Shown here in pieces: positions 42,847 to 52,768 of a stretch of 64,000 nt of DNA. The DNA is from an uncultured Bacteroidia bacterium (GTDB lineage Bacteria > Bacteroidota > Bacteroidia > Bacteroidales > F082). The stretch covers positions 1 through 64,000 of the forward strand of contig CADCGK010000006.1 of NCBI GenBank assembly GCA_902800965.1, read 5' to 3'. Position numbers and translations under genes: made by a program. The notes under the pieces were generated by a model. That model made no database searches, was not told the DNA's origin, and worked only from the letters and a program-made list of their open reading frames with translations. Each line of letters begins with the position of its first letter. Within the stretch, counting starts at the first letter, position 1.

Positions 42847-44406
42847 ATGCTTATTGAACAGAAAATACAAGAATTGCTGGAGAAGCGCGGTGAGGCCCGT
42901 CTTGGTGGCGGCCAGAAGCGCATCGATTCCCAACATGCCAAAGGCAAGATGACGGCACGTGAACGTATCGCCATCCTGCTCGACGAAGGCAGCTTCGAAG
43001 AGACTGACATGTTCGTGACCCATCGCACCGTCGATTTCGGTCTCGACAAGCAGCAGTATCTCGGTGACGGTGTCGTCACAGGTCATGGTACCATCGACGG
43101 CCGTGTCGTTTATGTTTACGCTCAGGACTTCACCGTGTTCGGTGGTGCTTTGAGTGAGACCATGTCGCTGAAGATCTGTAAGGTGATGGATCAGGCCATG
43201 AAGGTTGGCGCTCCTGTCATCGGCATCTGCGACTCAGGTGGTGCACGTATCCAGGAAGGCTCCCGTTCTCTCGCCGGTTACGCTGAGATCTTCCAGCGCA
43301 ACATCAATGCATCAGGTGTCATCCCTCAGATTTCAGCTATCTTCGGTCCTTGCGCCGGCGGTGCTGTGTATTCACCAGCCCTTACCGACTTCATCATCAT
43401 GACCAATGCTGGCAGCTATATGTTCCTCACCGGCCCGAAAGTCGTTAAGACCGTTATCGGTGAAGACGTCTCCACCGATGACCTTGGCGGCGCTCGCATC
43501 CACAGCCAGAAGTCGGGCGTTGCCCACTTCGCTGCCGAAACCGAAGAGGAAGGTCTTGCCATCATCCGCAGGCTCATCTCCTTCATCCCGCAGAACAACA
43601 TGGAGAATCCTCCGCTTGTTGAATGCAATGACCCCATCGATCGTATGGAGGATGCCCTCAACCAGATCATCCCTGACAACCCGAACAAGCCTTACAACGT
43701 GGGTGACATCATCACCGCTATCGTTGACAACGGCGACTTCCTTGAGATCCACAAGAACTACGCTAAGAACATCATCGTCGGCTTTGCCCGCTTCGACGGC
43801 ATGCCAGTGGGTATCGTGGCCAACAACCCGGCCTTCTTCGCCGGTGTGCTCGACTGCGATGCTTCGCGCAAGGGCGCTCGTTTCGTGCGCTTCTGCGACG
43901 CCTTCAACATCCCGATCGTGACCTTGGTTGACGTTCCTGGCTTCCTGCCTGGCACGGGTCAAGAGTACAACGGTATCATTGTCCATGGCGCCAAGTTGCT
44001 TTATGCCTACGGTGAATCAACCGTTCCGAAGGTGACCGTTACCTTGCGCAAGTCCTACGGTGGTTCCCACCTCGTGATGGGCTGCAAGCAGCTGCGCAAC
44101 GACGTCAACTATGCTTGGCCGACCGCTGAGATCGCCGTCATGGGTGCCAGCGGTGCCGTTGAGGTGCTCGATGGCAAGAAGATTGCCGAGATCGAGAATC
44201 CCGAAGAGCGCGCCGAGTTCGTTGCCAAGAAGGTGGATGAATACACCAAGAAGTTCGCCAACCCGTATGAGGCAGCCAAGTTCGGCTACATCGATGATGT
44301 GATCGAACCGCGCAACACTCGTTTCCGTGTCATCCGTGCCTTGCGCACCCTTGAGACGAAACGTCTTGCCAACCCCGAGAAGAAACATTCGAATATCCCG
44401 CTGTAA
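42847..44406 (+). CDS. mmdA: Methylmalonyl-CoA decarboxylase alpha subunit (carboxyltransferase)
   Basis: 519 residues, the normal size of the carboxyltransferase that moves CO2 from methylmalonyl-CoA to biotin. The acyl-CoA carboxyltransferase pattern is clear: [74 protein letters not shown] and [11 protein letters not shown]. Sequence alone does not separate this from propionyl-CoA carboxylase beta chains; the adjacent OadG-, biotin- and OadB-type genes decide for the Na+ pump. Cytoplasmic, membrane-associated in the complex. Confidence 0.93.
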   Translation: MLIEQKIQELLEKRGEARLGGGQKRIDSQHAKGKMTARERIAILLDEGSFEETDMFVTHRTVDFGLDKQQYLGDGVVTGHGTIDGRVVYVYAQDFTVFGGALSETMSLKICKVMDQAMKVGAPVIGICDSGGARIQEGSRSLAGYAEIFQRNINASGVIPQISAIFGPCAGGAVYSPALTDFIIMTNAGSYMFLTGPKVVKTVIGEDVSTDDLGGARIHSQKSGVAHFAAETEEEGLAIIRRLISFIPQNNMENPPLVECNDPIDRMEDALNQIIPDNPNKPYNVGDIITAIVDNGDFLEIHKNYAKNIIVGFARFDGMPVGIVANNPAFFAGVLDCDASRKGARFVRFCDAFNIPIVTLVDVPGFLPGTGQEYNGIIVHGAKLLYAYGESTVPKVTVTLRKSYGGSHLVMGCKQLRNDVNYAWPTAEIAVMGASGAVEVLDGKKIAEIENPEERAEFVAKKVDEYTKKFANPYEAAKFGYIDDVIEPRNTRFRVIRALRTLETKRLANPEKKHSNIPL

Positions 44407-44422
44407 TCCCTAAACCGTTAAA

Positions 44423-44803
44423 GTGATGAAACTGTTACAAATATCATTACTGTTGGCTCATGAAGATTGGGTTTACACCAAGGGGTGGATTGTCACCGTC
44501 GCGGGATTCTTGATCGTTGTCATTGCCCTGTTCGTGCTTTCCTACATCTTCCGTGGTGTAGCCGCATATTTTACCAAGAAAGACGAGAAAAAGGATGCTC
44601 CCAAGGTAATAGACAAACCCGTCAGCCATCCTGCAGTGACAGCTGCTGATGGTGAAATTCCAAATGAGGTCCTTGCCGCTATCGGAATGGCTTTGTACCT
44701 CTCCACCAATCTTCATGATGAAGAAAGCAATGTGATCACCATCGAGAGAAGAAATACTTCTTGGAACGACAAAAATTACGGAGTTAGACACTGGAAACGT
44801 TAA
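44423..44803 (+). CDS. OadG/MmdD-like small membrane subunit
   Basis: 126 residues with one membrane helix (about 23-45, GWIVTVAGFLIVVIALFVLSYIF) and a charged cytoplasmic tail. Such OadG-like gamma/delta subunits anchor and assemble sodium-pump decarboxylases. The C-terminal part (VLAAIGMALYLSTNLHDEESNVITIERRNTSWNDKNYG) is a conserved tail of the Bacteroidales version. Position between the carboxyltransferase and biotin-carrier genes supports the assignment. Confidence 0.88.
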   Translation: MMKLLQISLLLAHEDWVYTKGWIVTVAGFLIVVIALFVLSYIFRGVAAYFTKKDEKKDAPKVIDKPVSHPAVTAADGEIPNEVLAAIGMALYLSTNLHDEESNVITIERRNTSWNDKNYGVRHWKR

Positions 44804-44814
44804 ATTGAACAATC

Positions 44815-45255
44815 ATGAAAAAATTCAAATTCACCATTAGTGGTAAACCATACGAAGTGGAAGTCCAGAACATTGAAGGCAACATTGCCACTGTCAATGT
44901 GAACGGGATCGATTATAAAGTGGAGATGGAAGAACAGGCTGCTCCGGTTGTCGCTCCGATCGCCCGTCCTGCCGCCAAACCTGCTGCTAGCGCTTCAACG
45001 CAGAGCGCTGCTCCGAAACCTGCCGCTGCTGCTGGTGGCGCCGGTTACAAGATGGCTGCTCCTCTGCCGGGTACCATCATGCAAATCTTTGTCCATCAAG
45101 GCGACATCGTGAAGAAAGGCGACAAGCTGTTGATGTACGAAGCCATGAAGATGGAAAACAACCTGTTGGCCGAAGCTGACGGTACCATTACCGCCATCAA
45201 CTGCCGTCAGGGCGACAATGTGCTTCAAGGTGATGTATTAATCGTAATCGGATAA
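44815..45255 (+). CDS. Biotin carboxyl carrier subunit
   Basis: 146 residues. The N-terminal segment (1-40) is followed by an Ala/Pro-rich flexible linker (about 42-75) and a biotinyl domain with the biotinylation motif EAMKMEN (K112). The carrier swings the carboxyl-biotin from the alpha subunit to the membrane beta subunit. It is MmdC-like, with typical length and order in the operon. Confidence 0.94.
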   Translation: MKKFKFTISGKPYEVEVQNIEGNIATVNVNGIDYKVEMEEQAAPVVAPIARPAAKPAASASTQSAAPKPAAAAGGAGYKMAAPLPGTIMQIFVHQGDIVKKGDKLLMYEAMKMENNLLAEADGTITAINCRQGDNVLQGDVLIVIG

Positions 45256-45259
45256 GATC

Positions 45260-46915
45260 ATGTTGGGTAAGAAAAGTATTTACAGAAGACCGATCGTCAT
45301 ACTGGCCTCGTTGGTCGTCTTGTTCCTGCTGAACATGGTGGTTGTTAACAACCCAATATTCGCAACCAGGATCAGCGACCTCACGGAGCAGACCGACTCG
45401 GTCAGCGAGATGAGCGTTGAGGAAAGCAACGCCCAGTTGGCTGAAATGGCCGACAGCACGCCCCAAGTGGTCAATGCACCTGAAGAAGACATGTCCACCA
45501 GAGCCCAGCTAAAGGATGGTCTCCGCAAGTTCTGGACCCTCACTGGTTTCAGGAACTGTAAGATCGGAAACATCATCATGATCCTGGTGGGTATCCTCTT
45601 TATCTTCCTAGCTGTCAGGTTCGAGTTCGAGCCGATGTTGCTCATTCCTATCGGAACCGGCATCATCTGCGGTAACATTCCCTTCTTCCAGGGATATGGT
45701 ATCACCTTGGCTGACGGTATCGCTAACTTGCAGGCCATGGTGGATGCGGGTACGCTCAACATGGATATGGATACGGCAAAAGCCCTGTTGCTGTCAATCT
45801 TTGGCGATAATGCTGGTGACAAACACATGGTGCTCAGCGAAGCCATCAAGTCAGTTGAACACCTCAACATGGCTGACTACGGTCTGACCAATCACGACAT
45901 CGAAGGCGTGAAAGGTATGTTGACCAGCGTGTTCCAAAGCGGAGAGCTGAACCTTCAGACCGGTCTTTACCAGAAGGGTAGCGTTCTCAACTACCTGTAT
46001 TTTGGTGTGACCTCTGGTGTGTACCCGCCTTTGATCTTCCTGGGCATCGGTGCCATGACCGACTTCTCGTCGCTTATCGCCAACCCGAAACTGATGGTCT
46101 TGGGTGCCGCTGCACAGCTTGGCGTGTTCATTACCTTCATCGGTGCCTTGTACCTGGGCTTCAACTTGAGAGAAGCTGGCGCCATCGGCATCATCGGTGG
46201 TGCTGACGGTCCTACCGCCATCTTCCTTTCTTCACGTCTTGCTAACGGCATGAACGGCACACGTAACTTGATTGGTCCCATCGCCATCGCAGCATATTCC
46301 TACATGGCTTTGGTGCCAGTGATCCAGCCGCCCATCATCCGTTTGATGACTTCCAAGAAAGAGCGTCTCATCAAGATGAAGGCTCCTCGCATGGTGAACA
46401 AGACCGAAAAGATCATGTTCCCTATCGTTGGTCTCATCCTGACTACCTTCATCAGCCCCACAGCATTGCCGCTGCTGGGTATGCTGTTCTTTGGCAACAT
46501 CATCAAGGAGTCGGGTGTCGTGAAGCGTTTGCAGAACACGGCTTCCAACCCGTTGATTGATATTGTAACCATCATCCTGGGTCTCACCGTGGGTGCTTCA
46601 ACACAAGCCTCGGTGTTCCTGACGGCAAGTTCCATCAAGATCTTCGTCCTGGGTGCCTGCTCATTTGCCGTGGCTACAGCTGGCGGTTTGTTGGGTGCCA
46701 AGTTGATGAACCTCTTCTTGAAGGAGAAGATCAACCCGATGATCGGTGCCGCTGGTGTTTCGGCTGTGCCTGACAGTGCCCGTGTGGTCGAAGTGGAAGG
46801 CCAGAAGTACGATCCATCTAACCACCTGCTCATGCATGCCATGGCACCGAATGTCTCAGGTGTCATCGGTTCAGCTGTCGCAGCTGGTGTGATGATGTCG
46901 TTCCTAATGATGTAA
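45260..46915 (+). CDS. Na+-pumping decarboxylase beta subunit
   Basis: 551 residues, OadB/MmdB-type integral membrane subunit that decarboxylates carboxybiotin and exports Na+. The hallmark region GAIGIIGGADGPTAIFLSSRLA (with the essential Asp) is followed by GPIAIAAYSYMALVPVIQPPIIR and NLFLKEKINPMIGAAGVSAVPDSARV. It is about 130 residues longer than typical OadB (about 420) because of an N-terminal extension (1-100, with an extra membrane segment) and an insert at about 145-240, as in other Bacteroidales. The operon end is marked by a terminator. Confidence 0.94.
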   Translation: MLGKKSIYRRPIVILASLVVLFLLNMVVVNNPIFATRISDLTEQTDSVSEMSVEESNAQLAEMADSTPQVVNAPEEDMSTRAQLKDGLRKFWTLTGFRNCKIGNIIMILVGILFIFLAVRFEFEPMLLIPIGTGIICGNIPFFQGYGITLADGIANLQAMVDAGTLNMDMDTAKALLLSIFGDNAGDKHMVLSEAIKSVEHLNMADYGLTNHDIEGVKGMLTSVFQSGELNLQTGLYQKGSVLNYLYFGVTSGVYPPLIFLGIGAMTDFSSLIANPKLMVLGAAAQLGVFITFIGALYLGFNLREAGAIGIIGGADGPTAIFLSSRLANGMNGTRNLIGPIAIAAYSYMALVPVIQPPIIRLMTSKKERLIKMKAPRMVNKTEKIMFPIVGLILTTFISPTALPLLGMLFFGNIIKESGVVKRLQNTASNPLIDIVTIILGLTVGASTQASVFLTASSIKIFVLGACSFAVATAGGLLGAKLMNLFLKEKINPMIGAAGVSAVPDSARVVEVEGQKYDPSNHLLMHAMAPNVSGVIGSAVAAGVMMSFLMM

Positions 46916-46933
46916 TTATCCAATATGGTTTAT

Positions 46934-46962
46934 AAAGGGAGCCTTCGATAAAGGCTCCCTTT
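46934..46962 (+). terminator. Terminator after decarboxylase operon
   Basis: A 12-bp perfect stem (46934-46945 with 46951-46962) with core AAAGGGAGCC/GGCTCCCTTT and a 5-nt loop CGATA, between the mmd operon and the patatin gene. Confidence 0.8.
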
Positions 46963-46982
46963 GTATTTAAAATCGAATCTGT

Positions 46983-49298
46983 ATGAAAAAAATCCTTTTT
47001 CTCTTTGTGGCCTTGTCGGTAACATTCATGCTGCATGCCCAGAACAACAACAAACTACCCCAACGTCTCAAAGTGGGTGTGGTATTAGGTGGCGGAGGCG
47101 CTAAAGGGGCCTCCCATATCGGTGTGTTGAAATACCTTGAAGAGATGGGTATTCCGGTTGATTATGTGGCTGGTACTAGCATGGGTTCCATCATCGGCGG
47201 CTTTTATGCCTTGGGATACACTCCTGAAGAACTCACCGATCTTATTGCAGGGCTTGATTGGTCGGAGTATCTTGGTAATAAAAACGACCGCACCATGATG
47301 TCATATGAAATGAGGAAACGTTATAGCACAACCCTTCTTGACGTGCCTTTCAGTGATGAGAGTTTTTTTGATTCCGATCCCAATGCGAAATTTATCAGCC
47401 AGTTGCCGAGCGCATACGTCAACAACAGCTCGTTGGTGAATTTGTTCAATGACTTGTGTGTCGGTTATCAAGAGGAGATGGATTTTGACGACTTGCCTAT
47501 TCCTTTCGCTTGTGTTGCTACAGATATGATTACAGGCAAGGAGGTGGTGTTGCGCAGGGGGAGTATATCTACTGCCATGCGTGCCAGTATGGCTATTCCA
47601 GGCTTGTTTTCTCCCGTCAAGATGGGCGACATGGTGCTTGTCGATGGCGGATTGGTGAACAACTTTCCGGCGGATGTGCTACGCAAGATGGGTGCCGACA
47701 TCATCATTGGCGTTGAGGTGACCTCTACTAAGGGCGTCACAGCTGAAGATTTGAAGTCGCTGCCTCAAGTCTTCACCCGTTTGGTTACCAACACTACAAG
47801 TGCCAAAAGGGTGGATAACCGTGAAATGTGTGATGTTCATATCATTCCCGATATCAGTGGCTTTGGCATGCTGAGCTTTACCCCTGAGGCTATTGATACA
47901 TTGGTTGGCCGAGGCTATAAAAAGGCTGGCGAGTTTCATGATCAATTGTTAGCCATAAAACATGCGGTGGATTCATCTGCAGGAGGTCCGGTCAGCAAAA
48001 CACTTCAGGCACCTCGTGCCAAGAATTTGAATCAGGAGCCAGTGCTCATCCAATCCGTCAATATCAACAATGTCAACGACAAGGAAAGCCGTTGGCTTCT
48101 TCGTAAAGGCGGATTGGTTAATGGGAACTCCTATTCGCATGACAACATCGAACATGCTATGAAGGTTTACCGTGGTACAGGTTGCTTTGATGAAATTACG
48201 TATCGTGTTTTGGAAGTTGATTCAGCTCATTCTGGAGGGCAGCTGTCGAATTTGTACAATTTGGATGTTAATGTTATACCTGCAAAACCACATGTTTTTG
48301 GTTTAGGCATGCGTTATGACACTGAAGACGGAGCTGCCATTTTGCTTAATTTGGGCTTGAATGAGAAGAAGTTCAACGGGTCCAAGATCAATCTTGGTGC
48401 AAAACTGAGTTACAACCCGCGAATCAACTTAACCTACACCTACTCTAGGTCATCATTGGCCAACTTCAACGTAGCATACGACTTTAGGTATGAGCATTTT
48501 AAATTGATCATTGACAGAGATGGACAGGGTCTTAATTTGGCTTATCAACAGCATAAAGTGAGTGCTTACATCTCTCAGTTCCACCTGCTCAATTTTAGCG
48601 CCAATGCTGGTCTGTCTTTTACCAGTACAACATACGACCTTTCATCCGTTGATGGAGAGGATCTTTATCAAATCTACATTTTCACTCATAACAAGTTGAT
48701 AACTCCTTTTGCCAATGTTAAATACGACAACCGAGACGATGACTATTTTGCAAAACACGGCATCATGACGAGTTTGTCAGCCAGTTATCATATAGATTCC
48801 AAGGAGCCGTCTCCTGATGACATCACTTACACTCAACTTGGTTCCACGGGTAAATATCTGGACTTGAATTTTGCCTTTCAATCTTATATCACACCTAGAA
48901 ACGGAAGATTCACCATCATTCCCCAAGTGTATTCACGTGCTGTGTTTGGTGTACCATATTATTTCAATCTATGGAATGTATATGGTGGAGAAATAGCAGG
49001 ACGTCATTTTGACGGACAGTTGCCTTTTATCGGGGGGACAGGCCTCTATTACTATGGAGATAAAGTTGGTATCCTTCGATGTGATTTGCGATATAACATC
49101 TACGGAAATCATTATCTGACTGGTATGTACAATACCTTGGTAGAATTGCCTTCATTCTCTGCATTTTACGATCACGGAGCAGGCTTGAAGTATTCCTACA
49201 ACAGCCCTTTGGGTCCTGTCTCATTGACGGCACATTGGTCGAAAACAAATTACCGGAATCATTTCGGAGCCTATTTTTCGTTCGGCTACACTTTCTAA
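46983..49298 (+). CDS. Patatin-like phospholipase with C-terminal outer-membrane barrel
   Basis: 771 residues. Signal peptide (1-19), patatin domain (about 30-240) with oxyanion motif GGGGAKG, nucleophile GTSMGS (S66) and DGG (D221). A POTRA-like segment (about 340-420, VQSVNINNVNDKES) and a C-terminal beta-barrel ending in the aromatic strand GAYFSFGYTF follow. This is the PlpD/type Vd-like layout: an outer-membrane phospholipase whose barrel is the anchor. It stands alone after a terminator; no clear -7 box is seen in the short gap. Confidence 0.92.
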   Translation: MKKILFLFVALSVTFMLHAQNNNKLPQRLKVGVVLGGGGAKGASHIGVLKYLEEMGIPVDYVAGTSMGSIIGGFYALGYTPEELTDLIAGLDWSEYLGNKNDRTMMSYEMRKRYSTTLLDVPFSDESFFDSDPNAKFISQLPSAYVNNSSLVNLFNDLCVGYQEEMDFDDLPIPFACVATDMITGKEVVLRRGSISTAMRASMAIPGLFSPVKMGDMVLVDGGLVNNFPADVLRKMGADIIIGVEVTSTKGVTAEDLKSLPQVFTRLVTNTTSAKRVDNREMCDVHIIPDISGFGMLSFTPEAIDTLVGRGYKKAGEFHDQLLAIKHAVDSSAGGPVSKTLQAPRAKNLNQEPVLIQSVNINNVNDKESRWLLRKGGLVNGNSYSHDNIEHAMKVYRGTGCFDEITYRVLEVDSAHSGGQLSNLYNLDVNVIPAKPHVFGLGMRYDTEDGAAILLNLGLNEKKFNGSKINLGAKLSYNPRINLTYTYSRSSLANFNVAYDFRYEHFKLIIDRDGQGLNLAYQQHKVSAYISQFHLLNFSANAGLSFTSTTYDLSSVDGEDLYQIYIFTHNKLITPFANVKYDNRDDDYFAKHGIMTSLSASYHIDSKEPSPDDITYTQLGSTGKYLDLNFAFQSYITPRNGRFTIIPQVYSRAVFGVPYYFNLWNVYGGEIAGRHFDGQLPFIGGTGLYYYGDKVGILRCDLRYNIYGNHYLTGMYNTLVELPSFSAFYDHGAGLKYSYNSPLGPVSLTAHWSKTNYRNHFGAYFSFGYTF

Positions 49299-49320
49299 GG
49301 CATTCTGAAAGAGCACTGTC

Positions 49321-49830
49321 TTATTGTTTGATGACATCGAAGCCCCAGTTGTCGCTTCTATCTAAGATGAGATTGCCAGTATCAGCATCGATGCTGTAAT
49401 AATAACGTTTGACCACTCCGTGAAAACGCACTTGGCCATTGTCGTTCTTATAGACAGTCAACCTGATATCTTCTTTGTTCGTGTTGTTGATGATGTTGAG
49501 CAGGGCGATGTCTGACCGGTTCTCGTCTGTCATGTCGATGGGTCCCGAGAAGGTTTTGTTGACTTTACCGGGGATGACGATGTGTAGCGATATGGAAGTG
49601 CTGCCAACAGCGCTGATGTCAATGGTGGCATCTTTGTAAACAGCGACACCTTCTGTAGGAAGATCCTGATAGAGGCTTTCATCAGGGTTGGCTTCGTAAT
49701 GTCCAACGATATCATCTTGAGTATAGCCGTAAAAACGATTCCATTCATTTACGGGCTGCTTTTCGCATGAGGCAAAAAACAAAGCGAGGACGGTCAATAA
49801 GGTAGCTGCGATTATATTCTTTTTCATCAT
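49321..49830 (-). CDS. Small lipoprotein downstream of M1 peptidase
   Basis: 169 residues with a lipoprotein signal (LFFASC, lipidated C22). The mature part has a lipocalin-like feel (DDIVGHYEANPDESL, IDMTDENRSDIALLNII) but no recognised family. Its ATG overlaps the M1 peptidase stop by 4 bp, so translation is coupled. It is the last gene of a three-gene operon. Confidence 0.82.
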   Translation of the reverse strand: MMKKNIIAATLLTVLALFFASCEKQPVNEWNRFYGYTQDDIVGHYEANPDESLYQDLPTEGVAVYKDATIDISAVGSTSISLHIVIPGKVNKTFSGPIDMTDENRSDIALLNIINNTNKEDIRLTVYKNDNGQVRFHGVVKRYYYSIDADTGNLILDRSDNWGFDVIKQ

Positions 49831-52103
49831 TTGACAATAATAAGTTTATGAATGGTGGAATTATGTTTGACAAAATAAATGCCGGGTGTCAAATCGCTGA
49901 CATCAAATGCGAACTGGTTTGTGTTGTTGTAAGGAATAAGTTTTACAACTTGAAGCTGTTGGTTGAGGACTTGAATTTGACCTGTTTCGTTGTTATTCCA
50001 TTGCAGTGTTACTTTATCTGTTGTAGGATTCGGGTAAATCAATGAGTGTGGCGCAGAGGTTTCGTGGGTTCCTAGCAATAATTTGTCGATGGCGCCAATG
50101 GTATATTGTCCTGATTGAGGATTGCTCACAGTGAATCTACCGTATTTCCAATTTCCCTCTTGAGTGTAAGGGATGGTATGCCAAGGATCCATGACGTTGG
50201 CTCGGTAAAGCAATACGGCAGAATCGTTCTCGGTTTGGATGATATCGCCATCCACGGTGAGGCTATTGGAGAAAGAGATTTGGGCAGACACATCGGTATC
50301 GCCGAAATCGTTCCTGAAGAAATTCCAAAAATGGCTGGTTGAAAGGGTAAGAGCTGGCATCTCCGGATCGTCATCAGGACCGATGAGGTGGTCTTCGATA
50401 CGAAGCATTATGGAGTCGCTGACACTGTTTACGATGGCTTTGAATTTTCCTTGAGAAAGGTTTGTGGGTTCCGAAGCAGTGAGGTTGTTGTCGTACTTAG
50501 CGTCCAGGAAATGGTTATAATAATCCGCGAAGGCAGCGATGGGTTCGAAACCGATACTGACAGTCTGTTCGGCTTCTATCCCGTCCCAACCGATGAGTTC
50601 AGTTTGCAGCTGGCCTTCGGCACCGATAAAAGTAATCTCCACACGGTTGTTCTGACCCACATGAGAAGGTCCGACATGCCAGTAGTTTAATTTGATTTTT
50701 GCATCAAAATGGGTGTCGTTAGGGGTGACTTCGATGAGGTTGACGTTATAGTGTGGCATGCCTCCTACGAAGACATAAGTGTCGAAGAAACCGTTCATAT
50801 CGATGCCTGTGAATGCAGTGAGGGCATCTCGAAGCTGTTCGGAAGAAGCGGCGCCGTAAGAGTAGGAGTTGAGGTAATTACCAAGAGCAGCTAAGAAAAG
50901 ATCTCTTCCCATATAGTGCATCAGGGTGTTGACGATGACAGCCCCGCGATCGTATATGGCATTTGAATCATAGGTCAAATTCAATGGCATGTTGTTGAGG
51001 GGGATCCAATTGGTTTGGTTAGAACACCAGCTGGTGATAGCGTTAATCTTCTGGCTCATCTCTTGTTGATAATCGGTTTCTCCATAAACGCCCGACCTAT
51101 AAAACACACCCCAGAATTGTGCGAAGCCTTCATTGAGCCACATGTCGCCCGCAGTAGAGCAGGTGACCTTGTTGCCAAAATACATGTGCGAAAGCTCGTG
51201 TGCCAGGTACTCCTCTTGAGTGGTATTGCCTGTGATGATGCCAGAGGTGATGGCGATGTTGTCGATGTGTTCCATACATCCTTTGCCGGTGCAGACGTAG
51301 CCGATTCGGTTGAAAGGATAGGGGCCGAGGCAGGTCTCATAAAAAGAAGCAATTTCCTTTATATGGGTGAATGTGCCAGGGACATTGGCCATTTGAGAGG
51401 GTTTGACATAGACTTCTACAGGGATATCGCGTTCGATGCCGTGATAGACATCTTCCCATAGTTCGTAGTTTCCGATGGCGAAAGAGATATGATAGGTTGC
51501 AATCTCCTGCGGAGTCTCCCAATGCCAGGTGGTGGTGCCGTCGCCATTGTTGAAGGTGTTGATGAGATTGCCGCCGCAGATGGCTTTTTTATCGTTGGTG
51601 ACGGTAATGTAAAGACTATAAGAGGCTTTGTCGGTGAAATTATCAACGCAGGGGAACCAAGTCTTGCCAAGATTGTGCGGCTGGCTGTCGAAACCGACAC
51701 CAAGGTTATAGACGTAGTCGCCCCACCATTCCACACCGCCCCAGGTTTCACTGAAGGTGTTGCCGCCATAACGGACATCGAGAGTAAGTGTCGTTCCAGC
51801 ACTTAAGGTTTCGTCAATGACAATGGTGAGGAAGTCGCCATTTTGATTGTAATTGACCACATCATACGATTCGGTGGCGACATCAGTAACATTAAGGCGT
51901 TTCAACTCCAACACGAAAGTGTTGGTTGGTGCGGTAACGGTAATGTCGATGAAGGCTTCACCTTGGATAGTATGGCTTGTAAAATCGATGTCCCACAGAC
52001 GTATTTCATAATGGGTCACGTCGAAGTTCTCACCTGCAGTTTGGGCAGTGGCAAGATCAACCAAGGCGAAAATGCACAAAATAGTAATGAACAAACGTTT
52101 CAT
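49827..52103 (-). CDS. Secreted M1 family metallopeptidase with T9SS domain
   Basis: 758 residues. Signal peptide (1-20, ending ATAQ), aminopeptidase-N-like beta domain, then the gluzincin catalytic site H302-E-L-S-H306 with the third zinc ligand E325 (WLNEGFAQF). A T9SS type A sorting domain closes the protein (about 690-758, LIYPNPTTDKVTLQW, ending HKLIIVK). It removes N-terminal residues from peptides outside the cell. Export by T9SS implies surface attachment or release. It lies between two lipoprotein genes in one operon. Confidence 0.94.
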   Translation of the reverse strand: MKRLFITILCIFALVDLATAQTAGENFDVTHYEIRLWDIDFTSHTIQGEAFIDITVTAPTNTFVLELKRLNVTDVATESYDVVNYNQNGDFLTIVIDETLSAGTTLTLDVRYGGNTFSETWGGVEWWGDYVYNLGVGFDSQPHNLGKTWFPCVDNFTDKASYSLYITVTNDKKAICGGNLINTFNNGDGTTTWHWETPQEIATYHISFAIGNYELWEDVYHGIERDIPVEVYVKPSQMANVPGTFTHIKEIASFYETCLGPYPFNRIGYVCTGKGCMEHIDNIAITSGIITGNTTQEEYLAHELSHMYFGNKVTCSTAGDMWLNEGFAQFWGVFYRSGVYGETDYQQEMSQKINAITSWCSNQTNWIPLNNMPLNLTYDSNAIYDRGAVIVNTLMHYMGRDLFLAALGNYLNSYSYGAASSEQLRDALTAFTGIDMNGFFDTYVFVGGMPHYNVNLIEVTPNDTHFDAKIKLNYWHVGPSHVGQNNRVEITFIGAEGQLQTELIGWDGIEAEQTVSIGFEPIAAFADYYNHFLDAKYDNNLTASEPTNLSQGKFKAIVNSVSDSIMLRIEDHLIGPDDDPEMPALTLSTSHFWNFFRNDFGDTDVSAQISFSNSLTVDGDIIQTENDSAVLLYRANVMDPWHTIPYTQEGNWKYGRFTVSNPQSGQYTIGAIDKLLLGTHETSAPHSLIYPNPTTDKVTLQWNNNETGQIQVLNQQLQVVKLIPYNNTNQFAFDVSDLTPGIYFVKHNSTIHKLIIVK

Positions 52104-52122
52104 ATCTTTAAACTTTTAATTC

Positions 52123-52653
52123 TTAATTAAACCAAATCGCATCGGTTTCGATGGTGTTGCTTTCATGCAGGGCTCGATCTAAAATATGGGCCCTGAATTT
52201 GATGGTGTCGTTGGGTGACAAGGGGTTGAAGACCATCATTGTGTATTCAATAATCCCTGAGATGGCATTTTCTTCATCATTGAAAACCGGCAGTTTGAAC
52301 CGGGCATTGAAACTAACGGTGTCGAAAGATTGAGACTGTTGGTTCCAACTGAGCAGTGGGGTTTCCACAAAAGCAGTGCCATCCCATTTTAGATAGTCGA
52401 TGATCAAATTATAATAGTGAGGATCATTGGGTCCGAATGGATAAAGCGTGTCGGCATCGTCGAGTCCTAAGTCACCGTCGCCGTCGGTATAACCGATAGT
52501 AAGAATCACTTCACCCGTCAGGGTACTATCAGCATTCATCAGATAAGAAAGACCATCGAAGGTGATCTTCGGCTCGATGGGATATTCCACCTTTTTCTTA
52601 CAAGCCGCCATGGCGATGAGTATCGCAAACAGAATCGTTATTGTCTTTTTCAT
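52123..52653 (-). CDS. Lipoprotein of unknown function, first in M1 operon
   Basis: 176 residues with a lipoprotein signal (IAMAAC, lipidated C18). The mature part contains GYTDGDGDLGLDDADT, a Ca-binding-like Asp/Gly segment frequent in Bacteroidetes lipoproteins of this size. It starts 4 nt after a TAACTTTG -7 box, so a leaderless mRNA is predicted. Upstream of the M1 peptidase by 19 nt; role unknown. Confidence 0.85.
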   Translation of the reverse strand: MKKTITILFAILIAMAACKKKVEYPIEPKITFDGLSYLMNADSTLTGEVILTIGYTDGDGDLGLDDADTLYPFGPNDPHYYNLIIDYLKWDGTAFVETPLLSWNQQSQSFDTVSFNARFKLPVFNDEENAISGIIEYTMMVFNPLSPNDTIKFRAHILDRALHESNTIETDAIWFN

Positions 52654-52657
52654 GGAG

Positions 52658-52665
52658 CAAAGTTA
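52658..52665 (-). promoter_or_regulatory. -7 box 4 nt before lipoprotein/M1 operon start
   Basis: Minus-strand TAACTTTG, then CTCC and ATG. Same spacing as at rlmN. Confidence 0.6.
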
Positions 52666-52677
52666 CAAATTATTTTT

Positions 52678-52685
52678 TATCTTTG
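52678..52685 (+). promoter_or_regulatory. -7 box of hydrogenase-maturation operon
   Basis: TATCTTTG followed by CAGCC; the leader to ATG 52769 is about 80 nt. It is divergent from the M1 operon promoter 12 nt away. No clear -33. Confidence 0.55.
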
Positions 52686-52768
52686 CAGCCTAATAAAGCT
52701 GAGATAAAGACCCTGTGTTGATGTCAAGGCTCAAATCTATTATAAATCTGATCCAAAAGTAATTACAG

